From positions 1,798,001-1,862,000 of the forward strand of contig NZ_CP024903.1 of NCBI RefSeq assembly GCF_003330765.1: a DNA stretch of 64,000 bases. The letters run 5' to 3'. How positions within the stretch are numbered: position 1 is the stretch's first letter; the number at the start of each line of letters is the position of its first letter. The notes beneath the pieces were generated by a model, which was given only the letters and a program-made list of their open reading frames with translations, did not search any database and was not told the origin of the DNA. The stretch is from Burkholderia pyrrocinia (GTDB taxonomy: Bacteria; Pseudomonadota; Gammaproteobacteria; Burkholderiales; Burkholderiaceae). This document shows positions 8,232 through 18,116 of this stretch, piece by piece. The translations under genes were made by a program, and so were the position numbers.

Positions 8232-9761
8232 TTGAACCCCGCCGCCGACGCCCCCGCCTCGCCCGCCCTGAACCGGCCGATGCTGACCCTGTCGATCATG
8301 CTCGCCACGCTGATCCAGACCCTCGACAGCACGATCGCGAACGTCGCGCTGCCGCACATGCAGGGCACCCTGTCCGCGTCGCAGGACGAGATCACCTGGG
8401 TACTGACCTCCTACATCGTCGCCGCGGCGATCGCGACGCCGCTCACGGGCTGGCTGTCCGACCGGCTCGGCATCAAGCGGCTGCTGATCGTGTCGATCGC
8501 GGGCTTCACGGTCGCGTCGGCGCTATGCGGGCTGTCCGAATCGCTCGTGCAGATCGTCGGCGCGCGCCTGCTGCAGGGCGTGTTCGGCGCCGCGCTGGTA
8601 CCGTTGTCGCAGTCGATCCTGCTCGACATCAACCCGCGCGAGAAACAAGGCCAGGCGATGGCGATCTGGGGGATGGGCGTGATGGTCGGCCCGATCCTCG
8701 GCCCGACACTCGGCGGCTGGCTCACCGACAGCTACAACTGGCGCTGGGTGTTTTTCATCAACGTGCCGATCGGCGCATTCGCGCTTGCCGGCGTGATGAC
8801 CTTCCTGCCCGCGCGCGCACCGCGCCTGCACGTGAAATTCGACGCGTTCGGCTTCGCGACGCTGGCGCTCGCGATCGGCGCGTTCCAGGCGATGCTCGAC
8901 CGCGGCGAACAGCTCGACTGGTTCGGCTCGTACGAGATCCGCATCGAGGCGCTCGTCGCGGCGCTCAGCTTCGCGTTCTTCCTCGTGCATACGGTGACCG
9001 CCGGCAAGGCGTCGTTCTTCAAGTCGGAACTGCTGCGCGACCCGAACTTCGCAACGGGCACGCTGTTCATCTTCGTCGTCGGCGCGGTGCTGTACGCGAC
9101 GCGCGCGCTGCTGCCGCCGATGCTGCAGAACCTGATGGGCTACCCGGTCGCGACGACGGGCCTCGTCACCGCGCCGAGCGGCGCGGGCACGATGATCGCG
9201 ATGCTGTTCGTCGGGAGGCTGCTGAAATACGTGGATGCGCGGATGCTGCTGCTCGCGGGACTCGCGATTTCCGCGCTCGCGCTATGGCAGATGATGCAGT
9301 ACACGGTCGTGCTGTCCGAATCGGACATCGTGTGGCCGGGCGTGGTCCAGGGCTTCGGGCTGGGGCTCGTGTTCGTGCCGCTCAGCGCGCTGTCGTTCTC
9401 GACGCTGCCGCCCGACCTGCGCGCGGACGGCACGGCCACCTACAGCCTGATGCGCAACATCGGCAGCAGTATCGGCATCTCGATCGTGCAGACGCTGATG
9501 ACGCGCAACACGCAGGTCGCGCATGCCGATCTCGCGACCCACATCACGCCGTTCAACCCGGCCGTGCAGGCGATCGCCGGCAGCCACCTCGAAATCGCGC
9601 TGCTCGACCGCACGATCAACCAGCAGGCGACGATGATCGCGTACCTGAACGACTTCAAGCTGATGTTCGTCGCGACGCTGCTGATGATCCCGTTGTTGCT
9701 GCTGATCCGCCCGCCGCAGAAAACGGCGAGCGTCGATGTCGCGCACGCGGCGATGGATTGA
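8232..9761 (+). CDS. EmrB/QacA-type MFS multidrug efflux transporter (DHA2)
   Basis: 509 residues if translation starts at TTG 8232, chosen because GGAGA (8220-8224) is well spaced before it and because the N-terminus then matches DHA2 pumps; ATG 8281 is the alternative. DHA2 members have 14 membrane helices, and the hydrophobicity here agrees. Motif A is GWLSDRLGIKRLL. Motif C is GVMVGPILGPTLGGWL. DSTIANVALPHMQG in the first helix is typical of EmrB. No EmrA-type adaptor gene is adjacent. Likely a proton-driven drug exporter under the divergent MarR. Confidence 0.92.
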   Translation: MNPAADAPASPALNRPMLTLSIMLATLIQTLDSTIANVALPHMQGTLSASQDEITWVLTSYIVAAAIATPLTGWLSDRLGIKRLLIVSIAGFTVASALCGLSESLVQIVGARLLQGVFGAALVPLSQSILLDINPREKQGQAMAIWGMGVMVGPILGPTLGGWLTDSYNWRWVFFINVPIGAFALAGVMTFLPARAPRLHVKFDAFGFATLALAIGAFQAMLDRGEQLDWFGSYEIRIEALVAALSFAFFLVHTVTAGKASFFKSELLRDPNFATGTLFIFVVGAVLYATRALLPPMLQNLMGYPVATTGLVTAPSGAGTMIAMLFVGRLLKYVDARMLLLAGLAISALALWQMMQYTVVLSESDIVWPGVVQGFGLGLVFVPLSALSFSTLPPDLRADGTATYSLMRNIGSSIGISIVQTLMTRNTQVAHADLATHITPFNPAVQAIAGSHLEIALLDRTINQQATMIAYLNDFKLMFVATLLMIPLLLLIRPPQKTASVDVAHAAMD

Positions 9762-9783
9762 CGGGCACGCGCTTCAGGCCGCG

Positions 9784-11298
9784 TCAGGCCTTCATCGTCC
9801 CGGTCCGCACGTAGCGCTCGTGCCACGACAGCGCCTCGGCGAGCAGGTGCGGCGTGTGCTTGCCGAAGCTTTCGCGCGACGCACGCTCGAAGTAATCCTC
9901 GAGCATCGGCCGGTAGTCAGGGTGCGCGCAGGTCGCGATGACCTTGCGCGCGCGCTGCTTCGGCGACAGGCCGCGCAGGTCCGCGAGGCCCTGCTCGGTG
10001 ACGACCACCGCGACGTCGTGCTCGGTATGGTCGACGTGGCTCGCCATCGGCACGATCCGCGAGATCGCGCCGCCCTTCGCGGTACTCGCCGACATGAAGC
10101 ACGACAGGTAGCCGTTGCGCGCGAAGTCGCCCGAACCGCCGATGCCGTTCTGGATCTTCGTGCCCATCACGTGCGTCGAATTCACGTTGCCGTAGATGTC
10201 GGCCTCGATCATCCCGTTCATCGCGATGCAGCCGAGGCGGCGCACGAGTTCCGGATGGTTGCTGATCTCCTGCGGGCGCAGCACGATCTTCTCGCGGAAC
10301 GTTGCGATCTCGTCGGCGAAACGCTGCACGGCGGCCGGGCTCAGCGACAGCGCGGTGGCCGACGCGAAACCCAGCGTGCCGTCGTCGAGCAGGTCGAGCA
10401 TGCCGTCCTGGATCACTTCGGTGTAGGCGGTCAGGTTCGAGAAGCCGGCCGAACTCAGTTCCGCGAGCACCGCATTCGTGATGTTGCCGACGCCCGACTG
10501 CAGTGGCAGCAGGTTTTCCGGCAGGCGGCCGCGCTTCACTTCGTGGCGCAGGAAGTCGATCAGTTGCTGCGCGATCTGCTTCGACGTCTCGTCCGGCGCG
10601 GAGAACGCATTGCTGCGATCCGGCGCGTCGGTCTCGACGATCGCGACGATCTTGTCGGCCGGGCAGCGCAGGTACGGCTCGCCGATCCGGTCGTCGCTCT
10701 TCGTCAGCGGAATCGGCTGGCGGTGCGGCGGCAGCGCAGTGCCGTAATAGATGTCGTGCATCCCGTCGAGGCCGAGCGGCTGGCGCGAGTTGACCTCGAG
10801 GATCACGTGCTTCGCGCGTTCGAGCCAGGTCTTGTTGTTGCCGATCGATGCGGACGGAATCAGCAGCCCGTCCTCGCGGATGCCCGCGACTTCGACGATC
10901 GCGACGTCGAGATCGCCGTACAGCCCGAACCACGCGTATTGCGCGACGTGGCTCAGGTGGACGTCCTGGTAATCGACTTCGCCGCCGTTGATCTTGTCGC
11001 GCAGCGTCGGGTCGGACTGGTACGGCAGCCGCATCGAGATGCCGTTGGTGCGGGCGAGCGCGCCGTCGAGTTCCGGCGCGGTCGACGCGCCCGTCAGCAC
11101 GTTGATCCGGAAGTCCTCGCCGCGCGCGTGCGCCGCGTCGATGTGGGTGGCAAGCGCGGCCGGCACGGCCTTCGGATAGCCCGAACCCGTGAAGCCGCTC
11201 ATCGCGACGGTCATGCCGGGACGAATCAGCGCGGCGGCTTCGTCGGCGGTGCGGACGAGCGAACGCAGGGCGGGAGCGAGGATGCGTGATGAAGACAT
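9784..11298 (-). CDS. Acetyl-CoA hydrolase/succinate CoA-transferase family protein
   Basis: 504 residues from ATG 11298. It belongs to the class I CoA-transferase family that includes Cat1, AarC and Ach1, which move CoA between acetyl-CoA and succinate or acetate. Seen here are the early glycine-rich stretch MTVAMSGFTGSGYPKAVP, the LQSGVGNITNAVL segment, and TEVIQDG, whose Glu matches the CoA-linked catalytic glutamate. It is convergent with the efflux gene. It probably buffers acetyl-CoA and acetate in central metabolism. Confidence 0.9.
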   Translation of the reverse strand: MSSSRILAPALRSLVRTADEAAALIRPGMTVAMSGFTGSGYPKAVPAALATHIDAAHARGEDFRINVLTGASTAPELDGALARTNGISMRLPYQSDPTLRDKINGGEVDYQDVHLSHVAQYAWFGLYGDLDVAIVEVAGIREDGLLIPSASIGNNKTWLERAKHVILEVNSRQPLGLDGMHDIYYGTALPPHRQPIPLTKSDDRIGEPYLRCPADKIVAIVETDAPDRSNAFSAPDETSKQIAQQLIDFLRHEVKRGRLPENLLPLQSGVGNITNAVLAELSSAGFSNLTAYTEVIQDGMLDLLDDGTLGFASATALSLSPAAVQRFADEIATFREKIVLRPQEISNHPELVRRLGCIAMNGMIEADIYGNVNSTHVMGTKIQNGIGGSGDFARNGYLSCFMSASTAKGGAISRIVPMASHVDHTEHDVAVVVTEQGLADLRGLSPKQRARKVIATCAHPDYRPMLEDYFERASRESFGKHTPHLLAEALSWHERYVRTGTMKA

Positions 11299-11951
11299 GG
11301 CTGGTTTCTGACGCGTTGGTCTGTCGTTGACGTCGCGGGGGGTGTCTCCGGAGCGACATGAAGCCCTTGGGGCCGCGAGGGGCGGCCCGGCACCACAGGC
11401 ACGGTCGGAGTATCGCAGAGGCGATCGTCGCGAAATGTCCGCTGAATGCAAAAGATCCTTACCGAATTTGCCGGGTATCGAACGACCGTTCTGTGACAAG
11501 TGATGCGCGCGCACCGAAGGTACACGAAAGGTGCACGAAAGCAGCGGGTCGGATAGCCGGCCTACGATCACCAACCATCGCGCATCAATCGGCCGGTTTC
11601 CGTTGAAATTCCCAGCCAGAAAATCGGTAATTGCCGGCACCCGTCCGGCGCGGCCAATTGTCGCCCGATGCGGCTTTTCCGGGCCTGACGCAGATCAAGC
11701 TCGCACGCGCCGCACGCCGCCCGCCGACGTGCGCGAAAATCGCCGCCGCGCCGGCCTCCAGGGCCCGTCCGCCCTTGACAGCCGCGCGATGCGAACCACA
11801 CTGGAATACGGGTCCGGCCGCCCCGTTTGCCAGCCGTTTCGCGCATCCGGTTCACGGCCGTTCGATGTCAGCAAGACCGCGTAACACGCCTGCATGTCAG
11901 AACATGGGTCGAATAAAAGCAACAAATTACAATTCCGTATATATTTCGCCG
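11299..11951. other. 653-bp intergenic region before the phosphonate operon
   Basis: No convincing gene; in-frame translation upstream of 11952 is low-complexity Arg/Ala/Pro. It contains two near-identical AGGTRCACGAA units around 11517-11540. A TTGACA hexamer at 11775-11780 has no good -10 partner. An AT-rich run with TATATA/TATATT lies at 11938-11946, directly before the first operon gene. The operon promoter is presumably here but cannot be fixed by eye. Confidence 0.4.
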
Positions 11952-12632
11952 ATGGACCAAAGAAAAACCGCCACACGCTCCGAGCCCCCCCTGCCACGCA
12001 CCTGGGATGCGCGGCTGGCGCGCTCGCTTGTCCGACCGCTCGTCGACACGCCTGTCACCCCGAATCACCTCACGACCCTTCGCCTGCTGATCGGCCTCGC
12101 CGGCGCCTGGTGCCTTGCGCACGGCGGCTTCGGCTGGAGCAATGCAGGCGCGTTCCTGATCGTACTGTCGAACTTCGTCGACCACACCGACGGCGAGCTC
12201 GCGCGCATCAGCGGCAAGTCCAGCAAGATCGGTCATTTTTACGATCTCGCAGCCGATGCGCTCGTCACGATCGCGCTGTTCGTCAGCATGGGCCTCGGCA
12301 TCGTCGCCCAGGGCGGCCAGATGGCCGCGTCGCCGGTGCTGCTCGGCGCGGTGGCCGGCACGGCCGTCGCGCTGATCTTCTTCCTGCGCATGCGGATCGA
12401 ATCGCTCGCCGGCAAGGCCGGCACCAAGCAGGCATTCGCCGGCGGCTTCGAAACGGAAGACGTGCTCTACCTGCTGCCGCTCGTGACGCTCACCAACGGC
12501 GTCGAGCCGTTCCTGCTCGCGGCGTCGATCGGTGCCCCGCTGTTCGCCGCCTGGGTCGTGATCGACTGGTGGCGCATCGTTCGGCGCGGCAACCTCCCTC
12601 AGAACTCAACCGAAATCCAGGCTTCCAAATGA
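11952..12632 (+). CDS. CDP-alcohol phosphatidyltransferase
   Basis: 226 residues and several membrane helices. The family motif DG-x2-AR-x8-G-x3-D-x3-D is complete (Asp80, Gly81, Ala84-Arg85, Gly94, Asp98, Asp102). Such enzymes displace CMP from a CDP- or CMP-activated group with an alcohol. As first gene of a phosphonate operon, it probably joins a CMP-activated aminoethylphosphonate to a lipid alcohol such as diacylglycerol. The start at 11952 lacks a clear ribosome-binding site, and ATG 11904 is a weaker alternative. It overlaps the next gene by ATGA. Confidence 0.9.
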   Translation: MDQRKTATRSEPPLPRTWDARLARSLVRPLVDTPVTPNHLTTLRLLIGLAGAWCLAHGGFGWSNAGAFLIVLSNFVDHTDGELARISGKSSKIGHFYDLAADALVTIALFVSMGLGIVAQGGQMAASPVLLGAVAGTAVALIFFLRMRIESLAGKAGTKQAFAGGFETEDVLYLLPLVTLTNGVEPFLLAASIGAPLFAAWVVIDWWRIVRRGNLPQNSTEIQASK

Positions 12633-13438
12633 CTCCGAGCACGCGCGACGACTCCGTGCTGAGCCCGGCACGCCCCGCGCCTGCGCGCGCGGCCGCGTCC
12701 GGCCCCGATCGCACGGTGGCCGACCGCGTCGGCCATCTCGACCTCGACCGCCTGCGCGGCGACTACACGCGCCAGGGGTCGTTCCTGTATCTCGACACCT
12801 TCCTGCCGGCCGACGCGCACGCGAAGCTCGCGGACGCCGCCCGCGCGATGCAGGCCGGCCTGAACCGCAATTACCTGCCCGGCCACAAGCAGGGCGGCAG
12901 CGTCAGCCGGCATGCGATCGACGAGCAGGCGCCGTACATCGCCGAACTGTACCGGTCGAAGGCGCTGATCGGCTTCCTCGAGAAGGTCACGGGCGACAAG
13001 CTGATGCTGTCGCCGGACAACGATCCGCACGCGTACGCGCTGTATTACTACACGAAGCCCGGCGACCACATCGGCTGGCACTACGACACGTCGTACTACG
13101 ACGGCCGCCGCTACACACTGCTGATCGGCGTGATCGACGAATCGTCGTGCCGGCTCGACTACGAGCTGCACACGCGCAATCCGGACGTGGCCGACGAACC
13201 CGGCTCCGTGCAGATCGCCGACGGCGGCATCGTGCTGTTCGACGGCGACAAGCTGCGCCACCGCATCACGCCGCTCGGCCAGAACGAGACGCGCGTATCG
13301 CTGACTTTCGAATACGTGACGAACCCCGGCATGCGGCCGTGGAAGCGCTTCATCTCGAACATGAAGGACGCGATCGCGTATTTCGGTTTCCGCCAGGTGT
13401 TCAAGCAACTGGCCACGCGACGCACGACCGGGTCATGA
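12629..13438 (+). CDS. 2-oxoglutarate/Fe(II)-dependent oxygenase
   Basis: 269 residues. The double-stranded beta-helix Fe ligands are visible as H151-Y-D153 (GWHYDTSYYDG) and His211 (DKLRHRI), with Arg222 (ETRVSL) placed to bind 2-oxoglutarate. The first 35 residues look disordered. It is coupled by ATGA overlaps to the CDP-alcohol transferase before and the membrane protein after it. In this context it may hydroxylate the phosphonate head group or an acyl chain. The substrate is inference. Confidence 0.85.
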   Translation: MTPSTRDDSVLSPARPAPARAAASGPDRTVADRVGHLDLDRLRGDYTRQGSFLYLDTFLPADAHAKLADAARAMQAGLNRNYLPGHKQGGSVSRHAIDEQAPYIAELYRSKALIGFLEKVTGDKLMLSPDNDPHAYALYYYTKPGDHIGWHYDTSYYDGRRYTLLIGVIDESSCRLDYELHTRNPDVADEPGSVQIADGGIVLFDGDKLRHRITPLGQNETRVSLTFEYVTNPGMRPWKRFISNMKDAIAYFGFRQVFKQLATRRTTGS

Positions 13439-14436
13439 CACGCGCCGGCCTGATCCTGCTGTCCCTCGGGACGGCACTCTTCATCGCACTCCTTGCATGG
13501 CAGGGCGTCGGCGCGGTCGCGTCCACGTTCCTCGCGGCCGGCTGGGGGCTCGCGCTGGTCGCGGCGTTCCACGTCGTGCCGCTCGCGATCGACGCGATCG
13601 CGATCTCCGTGATGTTCCGCCGCGGCCAGCCGGGCGCCGAGCTCGGCAACGCGCTGCGCGCGCGCTGGGTCGGCGAATCGGTGAACAGCCTGCTGCCCGC
13701 CGGGCAGATCGGCGGCCCCGTGCTGATGGTGCGCCACCTCGCTCAGCGCGGCACGCGGATGGCCGATGCGGCGGCGGCCGTGACCGTCAGCACGACGATG
13801 CAGGCGCTCGCGCAGATGGCGTTCGCGCTGATCGGCATCGCCGCATTCAGCCTTTATGCAACGCACGAGTCGGTCGCGCACCTGCGCACGCCCGCGCTGA
13901 TCGCCACCGGCGTGCTCGGCGCCCTCGCCGTGCTGTTCTATGCGGCGCAGCGGCGCGGGCTGTTCGGCCGCGGCCTGCGCCTCGCGTCGAAGCTGCTCGG
14001 CCCGCGCGACTGGTCGTCGCTCGCGACCCGAGCCGACGCGATCGACGACGCGGTCGGCGCGCTGTACCGCGATCGTGCGAAGGTCGCGAAAACCTTCGCG
14101 CTGAGCCTCGTCGGCTGGATCGTCGGCACCGCGGAAGTGTGGCTCGCGCTGCACTTCCTCGGGCACCCGGTGAGCTGGCTCGACGCGCTGCTGCTCGAAA
14201 GCGTCGGCCAGGCGATCCGCGGTGCGGCCTTCGCGATCCCTGGTTCGCTCGGTGCGCAGGAAGGCGGCTACCTGCTGCTCGCGCCGCTGGTCGGCCTGCC
14301 GCCCGACGCGGCGCTCGCGCTGTCGCTCGCGAAGCGCGCGCGCGAACTCGCGCTCGGCCTGCCCGGCCTGCTCTATCTGCATTTCAGTGAAAGAAACTGG
14401 CAGCGGCGCCGTGCGCCGCAGCCGCTCGCCGACTGA
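13435..14436 (+). CDS. UPF0104/flippase-like integral membrane protein
   Basis: 333 residues with about eight hydrophobic helices and the family's conserved SVNSLLPAGQIGGPVLMVR and FAIPGSLGAQEGGYLLLAP segments. Relatives include the membrane part of lysyl-PG synthase and HpnL-like proteins, some of which move or flip lipids. Its overlap with the oxygenase gene (ATGA) and its place in a phosphonate operon suggest translocation of a phosphonolipid or its precursor across the inner membrane. That role is inferred from context. Confidence 0.85.
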   Translation: MTRAGLILLSLGTALFIALLAWQGVGAVASTFLAAGWGLALVAAFHVVPLAIDAIAISVMFRRGQPGAELGNALRARWVGESVNSLLPAGQIGGPVLMVRHLAQRGTRMADAAAAVTVSTTMQALAQMAFALIGIAAFSLYATHESVAHLRTPALIATGVLGALAVLFYAAQRRGLFGRGLRLASKLLGPRDWSSLATRADAIDDAVGALYRDRAKVAKTFALSLVGWIVGTAEVWLALHFLGHPVSWLDALLLESVGQAIRGAAFAIPGSLGAQEGGYLLLAPLVGLPPDAALALSLAKRARELALGLPGLLYLHFSERNWQRRRAPQPLAD

Positions 14437-14473
14437 TCGTTCAGATCCGCCGGCTTTTATGGTTGGAGAACCC

Positions 14474-15241
14474 ATGCGAGCCATCATTCTTGCGGCAGGC
14501 CTCGGCTTGCGCCTGCAACAACCGCCCGAAGCGCAGTTCCCGAAGTGCCTGCTGCGCTTCGACGACGTTTCGCTGCTCGAGCGCCATCTGCGCGTGCTCG
14601 ACGCCGCGGGCGTCGACGAGATCGTGCTCGGGCTCGGCTTCCAGTCCGGGAAGGTCGAGCAGGAATTGAAGCGCCTCGGCCGCCAGGCCGAGATCGTGCT
14701 GAACGAGCGCTACGACCTCGGCAGCGTGCTGACCGTGCATACCGTCGCCGATGCGATGACGCGCGGCGGCGACGTGCTGCTGATGGACGCGGACGTGCTG
14801 TACGACGAGAACATCCTGCACGCGCTGGTGGCCGATCCCGACAAGACGGTCGATCGCCTGCTGATCGACCGCGACTTCGAGGCCGGCGACGAACCCGTCA
14901 AGCTGTGCCTGAAGAACGGCGTGCCGGTCGAGCTGCGCAAGCAGCTCGCGGTCGACCTCGACTACGACACGATCGGCGAATCGGTCGGCTTCTTCCGCTT
15001 CACCGAAGGCACCGCGCGCCGCCTCGCGAAAATCGTCGCGGGCTACGTCGACAGCGGCCGCGCGAACATGCCGCACGAGGAAGCCGTGCGCGACCTGCTG
15101 CTCGAAGGCGGCCATGCGTTCGACGTCGCCGACGTGACGGGCTCGCCGTGGATCGAGATCGACTTCCCGAACGACGTGGCGCGCGCCACGCAAGACATCC
15201 TCCCCCTGATTCAACGCACCACCGCAGGAGCCGCACGATGA
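14474..15241 (+). CDS. Nucleotidyltransferase (NTP_transferase family)
   Basis: 255 residues. The Rossmann-like start is canonical: [14 protein letters not shown] followed by FPKCLL, with a DADV metal-binding segment near residue 101. The start at 14474 is chosen for the GGAGA at 14465-14469; an in-frame ATG at 14459 has no such signal. Relatives use CTP or another NTP to activate phosphocholine, sugar phosphates or inositol phosphate. The operon has a second such domain fused to PEP mutase, so the two probably activate different substrates or one is regulatory. It ends in an ATGA overlap with the PEP mutase gene. Confidence 0.85.
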   Translation: MRAIILAAGLGLRLQQPPEAQFPKCLLRFDDVSLLERHLRVLDAAGVDEIVLGLGFQSGKVEQELKRLGRQAEIVLNERYDLGSVLTVHTVADAMTRGGDVLLMDADVLYDENILHALVADPDKTVDRLLIDRDFEAGDEPVKLCLKNGVPVELRKQLAVDLDYDTIGESVGFFRFTEGTARRLAKIVAGYVDSGRANMPHEEAVRDLLLEGGHAFDVADVTGSPWIEIDFPNDVARATQDILPLIQRTTAGAAR

Positions 15242-16926
15242 ACGCACGCGAACCCAATTTCACCGAATCGCGCAGCGCACGCCTGCGCCGCATGCTCGTC
15301 AGCAGCGACCTCGAGTTCCTGATGGAAGCGCACAACGGCCTGTCCGCGCGGATCGTCCGCGAAGCCGGCTTCAAGGGGATCTGGGCGTCGGGCCTCGCGA
15401 TCTCCGCGCAGTTCGGCGTGCGCGACAACAACGAAGCGAGCTGGACGCAGGTCGTCGACGTGCTCGAATTCATGGCCGACGCGAGCGACCTGCCGATCCT
15501 GCTCGACGGCGACACCGGTTACGGCAACTTCAACAACGTGCGCCGCCTCGTGAGAAAGCTCGAACAGCGCGGCATCGCCGGCGTCTGCATCGAGGACAAG
15601 CAGTTCCCGAAAACGAACAGCTTCATCGACGGCGAGCGCCAGCCGCTCGCCGAAATCGACGAGTTCTGCGGCAAGATCAAGGCCGGCAAGGATTCGCAGA
15701 CCGATCCCGACTTCTCGATCGTCGCGCGCGTCGAGGCGCTGATCGCGGGCTGGGGGATGGACGAGGCGCTGCGCCGCGCGAATGCGTATGCGGAAGCCGG
15801 CGCCGACGCGATCCTGATCCACAGCAAGCTGTCGCGCCCGGACGAGATCCTGCAGTTCGCGCGCGAATGGAGCGGCAAGGCGCCGCTCGTGATCGTGCCG
15901 ACCAAGTACTACAGCACGCCGACCGACGTGTTCCGCCAGGCCGGCATCAGCACCGTGATCTGGGCGAACCACCTGATCCGCGCGTCCGCGTCGGCGATGC
16001 AGGCCGTCACGCGCGAGATCCACGAGAACGAAACGCTGATCAACGTCGAGGACCGCGTCGCATCGGTCAACGAAATCTTCCGCCTGCAGGACGCCGACGA
16101 ATACTCGGCGGCCGAGCGCATCTACCTGTCGTCGTCGTCGCGCGCGTCGAACGCGGCGGTCGTGCTCGCCGCGAGCCGCGGCAAGGGGCTCGAAGCCGTC
16201 ACCGAAGATAAACCCAAGGTCATGCTGCCAGTCGCCGGCAAGCCGCTGCTGCGCTGGCTCGTCGACGGCTTCAAGAAGCAAGGCGTAAACGACATCACCG
16301 TGGTCGGCGGCTATCGCGCCGACGCGATCGACACGTCGGGCATCAAGCTCGTCGTCAACGAGCGCCATGCGCAAACGGGCGAGCTCGCGTCGCTCGCGTG
16401 CGCGGCCGAACGCCTGACCGGCGACACCGTGATCTCGTACGGCGACCTGCTGTTCCGCAGCTACATCCTGCGCGACCTCGCGGAGAGCGAGGCCGAGTTC
16501 AGCGTCGTCGTCGATTCGTCGCTGACGGAACCGTCGAACCAGAGCGTGCGCGACTTCGCGGTCTGCTCGGCCGCCGACGACCGCGGCCTGTTCGGCCAGA
16601 AAACCTATCTGCAGCGCGTGTCGAGCGACGCTGCCGAAGGCACGACGCACGGCCGCTGGATCGGCCTGCTGAACGTGCGCGGCGCGGGTGTCGACCGCCT
16701 GAAGACGATGCTCGCGACGCTGCAGGCACGCGACGATTTCGACACGCTCGACATCCCGTCGCTGCTCAACGAACTGATCGCCGCCGGAGAGAAGATCGAG
16801 GTGCAATACGTGCACGGCCACTGGCGCGGCGTCAACGATCTGGAAGATTTCCGCCGTGCAGGCGACTTCGCGCACGGCCAGACGCCGCTGTCCGAACCGG
16901 GCGCCGGCAACGGGGGCGCACAATGA
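15238..16926 (+). CDS. pepM: Phosphoenolpyruvate mutase fused to a nucleotidyltransferase domain
   Basis: 562 residues. Residues about 10-295 are PEP mutase, which makes the C-P bond of phosphonopyruvate. The diagnostic [10 protein letters not shown] (119-128) separates it from isocitrate lyase-type relatives, and [10 protein letters not shown] carries the metal-site Asp92. From about 306 a second domain begins with [15 protein letters not shown] and [15 protein letters not shown], a nucleotidyltransferase signature with Gly-to-Ser in the first loop. PntC-type enzymes use such a domain to make CMP-aminoethylphosphonate. GGAG lies 7 bases before the ATG. It is coupled to both neighbours. Confidence 0.95.
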   Translation: MNAREPNFTESRSARLRRMLVSSDLEFLMEAHNGLSARIVREAGFKGIWASGLAISAQFGVRDNNEASWTQVVDVLEFMADASDLPILLDGDTGYGNFNNVRRLVRKLEQRGIAGVCIEDKQFPKTNSFIDGERQPLAEIDEFCGKIKAGKDSQTDPDFSIVARVEALIAGWGMDEALRRANAYAEAGADAILIHSKLSRPDEILQFAREWSGKAPLVIVPTKYYSTPTDVFRQAGISTVIWANHLIRASASAMQAVTREIHENETLINVEDRVASVNEIFRLQDADEYSAAERIYLSSSSRASNAAVVLAASRGKGLEAVTEDKPKVMLPVAGKPLLRWLVDGFKKQGVNDITVVGGYRADAIDTSGIKLVVNERHAQTGELASLACAAERLTGDTVISYGDLLFRSYILRDLAESEAEFSVVVDSSLTEPSNQSVRDFAVCSAADDRGLFGQKTYLQRVSSDAAEGTTHGRWIGLLNVRGAGVDRLKTMLATLQARDDFDTLDIPSLLNELIAAGEKIEVQYVHGHWRGVNDLEDFRRAGDFAHGQTPLSEPGAGNGGAQ

Positions 16927-18116
16927 TCGAAGCGGCCCAGTTCGTCGAGGCCGCGCGCGAACGCGGCTTCGACTGGTACGCGGGCGTGCCCTGCTCGTAC
17001 CTGACGCCGTTCATCAACTACGTGCTGCAGGACCCGACGCTGCACTACGTGTCGGCCGCGAACGAAGGCGACGCAGTCGCGCTGATCGCGGGCGCGACGC
17101 TCGGCGGCAAGCGCGGGATCGCGATGATGCAGAACTCGGGGCTCGGCAACGCGGTGAGCCCGCTCACGTCGCTGACCTGGACGTTCCGCCTGCCGCAACT
17201 GCTGATCGTCACGTGGCGCGGCCAGCCGGGCGTCGCCGACGAGCCGCAGCACGCGCTGATGGGCCCGATCACGCCCGCGATGCTCGACACGATGGAGATC
17301 CCGTGGGAGACGTTCCCGACCGACCCCGAACAGGTCGGCCCGGCGCTAGACCGCGCGATCGCGCACATGGACGCGACGGGCCGCCCGTACGCGCTCGTGA
17401 TGCAGAAAGGCAGCGTCGCGCCGTATGAACTGAAGGCGAACCCGGCCGCGAAGCCGCGCGCGCATGTCGCCGCGCAATCGTCGTCGCGCGCTGAATCGGC
17501 CAATGCAGCGGCCACTGCATGGCCGACCCGCCAGGACGCGCTGCAGCGCGTGATCGCGCACACGCCGGTCGATTCGACCGTCGTGCTCGCATCGACCGGC
17601 TTCTGCGGCCGCGAACTCTACGCGCTCGACGATCGCCCGAACCAGCTGTACATGGTCGGCTCGATGGGCTGCGTGACGCCGCTCGCGCTCGGCCTCGCGC
17701 TCGCGCGCCCCGACCTGCGCGTGGTCGCCGTCGACGGCGACGGCGCCGCGCTGATGCGGATGGGCGTGTTCGCCACGCTCGGCACCTACGGCCCGGCCAA
17801 CCTCACGCACGTGCTGCTCGACAACGGCGCGCACGAATCGACCGGCGGCCAGGCCACCGTGTCGCAGCATGTGTCGTTCGCGGGCGTCGCGGCTGCATGC
17901 GGCTACGCGTCGGCGGTCGAAGGCGACACGCTCGACGTGCTCGATGCCGCGCTGGCCGCGCCAAGCGATGGCGCGCAGTTCGTGCGCGTCGCGATCCGCA
18001 CCGGCGTGCCCGACGGCCTGCCCCGCCCGACCGTGACGCCGGTCGAGGTCAAGACCCGTCTGATGCGGCACATCGGCGCCGCGCAGACCGAAGCCCATGC
18101 TGAAGGAGCCCATTGA
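16923..18116 (+). CDS. ppd: Phosphonopyruvate decarboxylase
   Basis: 397 residues. It is a thiamine-diphosphate enzyme that decarboxylates phosphonopyruvate to phosphonoacetaldehyde and so pulls the unfavourable mutase reaction forward. The catalytic glutamate region is [10 protein letters not shown] (Glu48). The ThDP/Mg motif starts at GDG (272-274) and ends at the Asn of LLDN (301). It overlaps pepM by ATGA and the transaminase start by one base (TGATG). A stretch rich in Ala and Ser (about 174-198) links the two ThDP domains. Confidence 0.95.
   Translation: MIEAAQFVEAARERGFDWYAGVPCSYLTPFINYVLQDPTLHYVSAANEGDAVALIAGATLGGKRGIAMMQNSGLGNAVSPLTSLTWTFRLPQLLIVTWRGQPGVADEPQHALMGPITPAMLDTMEIPWETFPTDPEQVGPALDRAIAHMDATGRPYALVMQKGSVAPYELKANPAAKPRAHVAAQSSSRAESANAAATAWPTRQDALQRVIAHTPVDSTVVLASTGFCGRELYALDDRPNQLYMVGSMGCVTPLALGLALARPDLRVVAVDGDGAALMRMGVFATLGTYGPANLTHVLLDNGAHESTGGQATVSQHVSFAGVAAACGYASAVEGDTLDVLDAALAAPSDGAQFVRVAIRTGVPDGLPRPTVTPVEVKTRLMRHIGAAQTEAHAEGAH

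Noticed and set aside
11775..11803. TTGACA as the promoter of the phosphonate operon
   Set aside because: No acceptable -10 hexamer lies 16-19 bp downstream, and the distance to the first gene is long.
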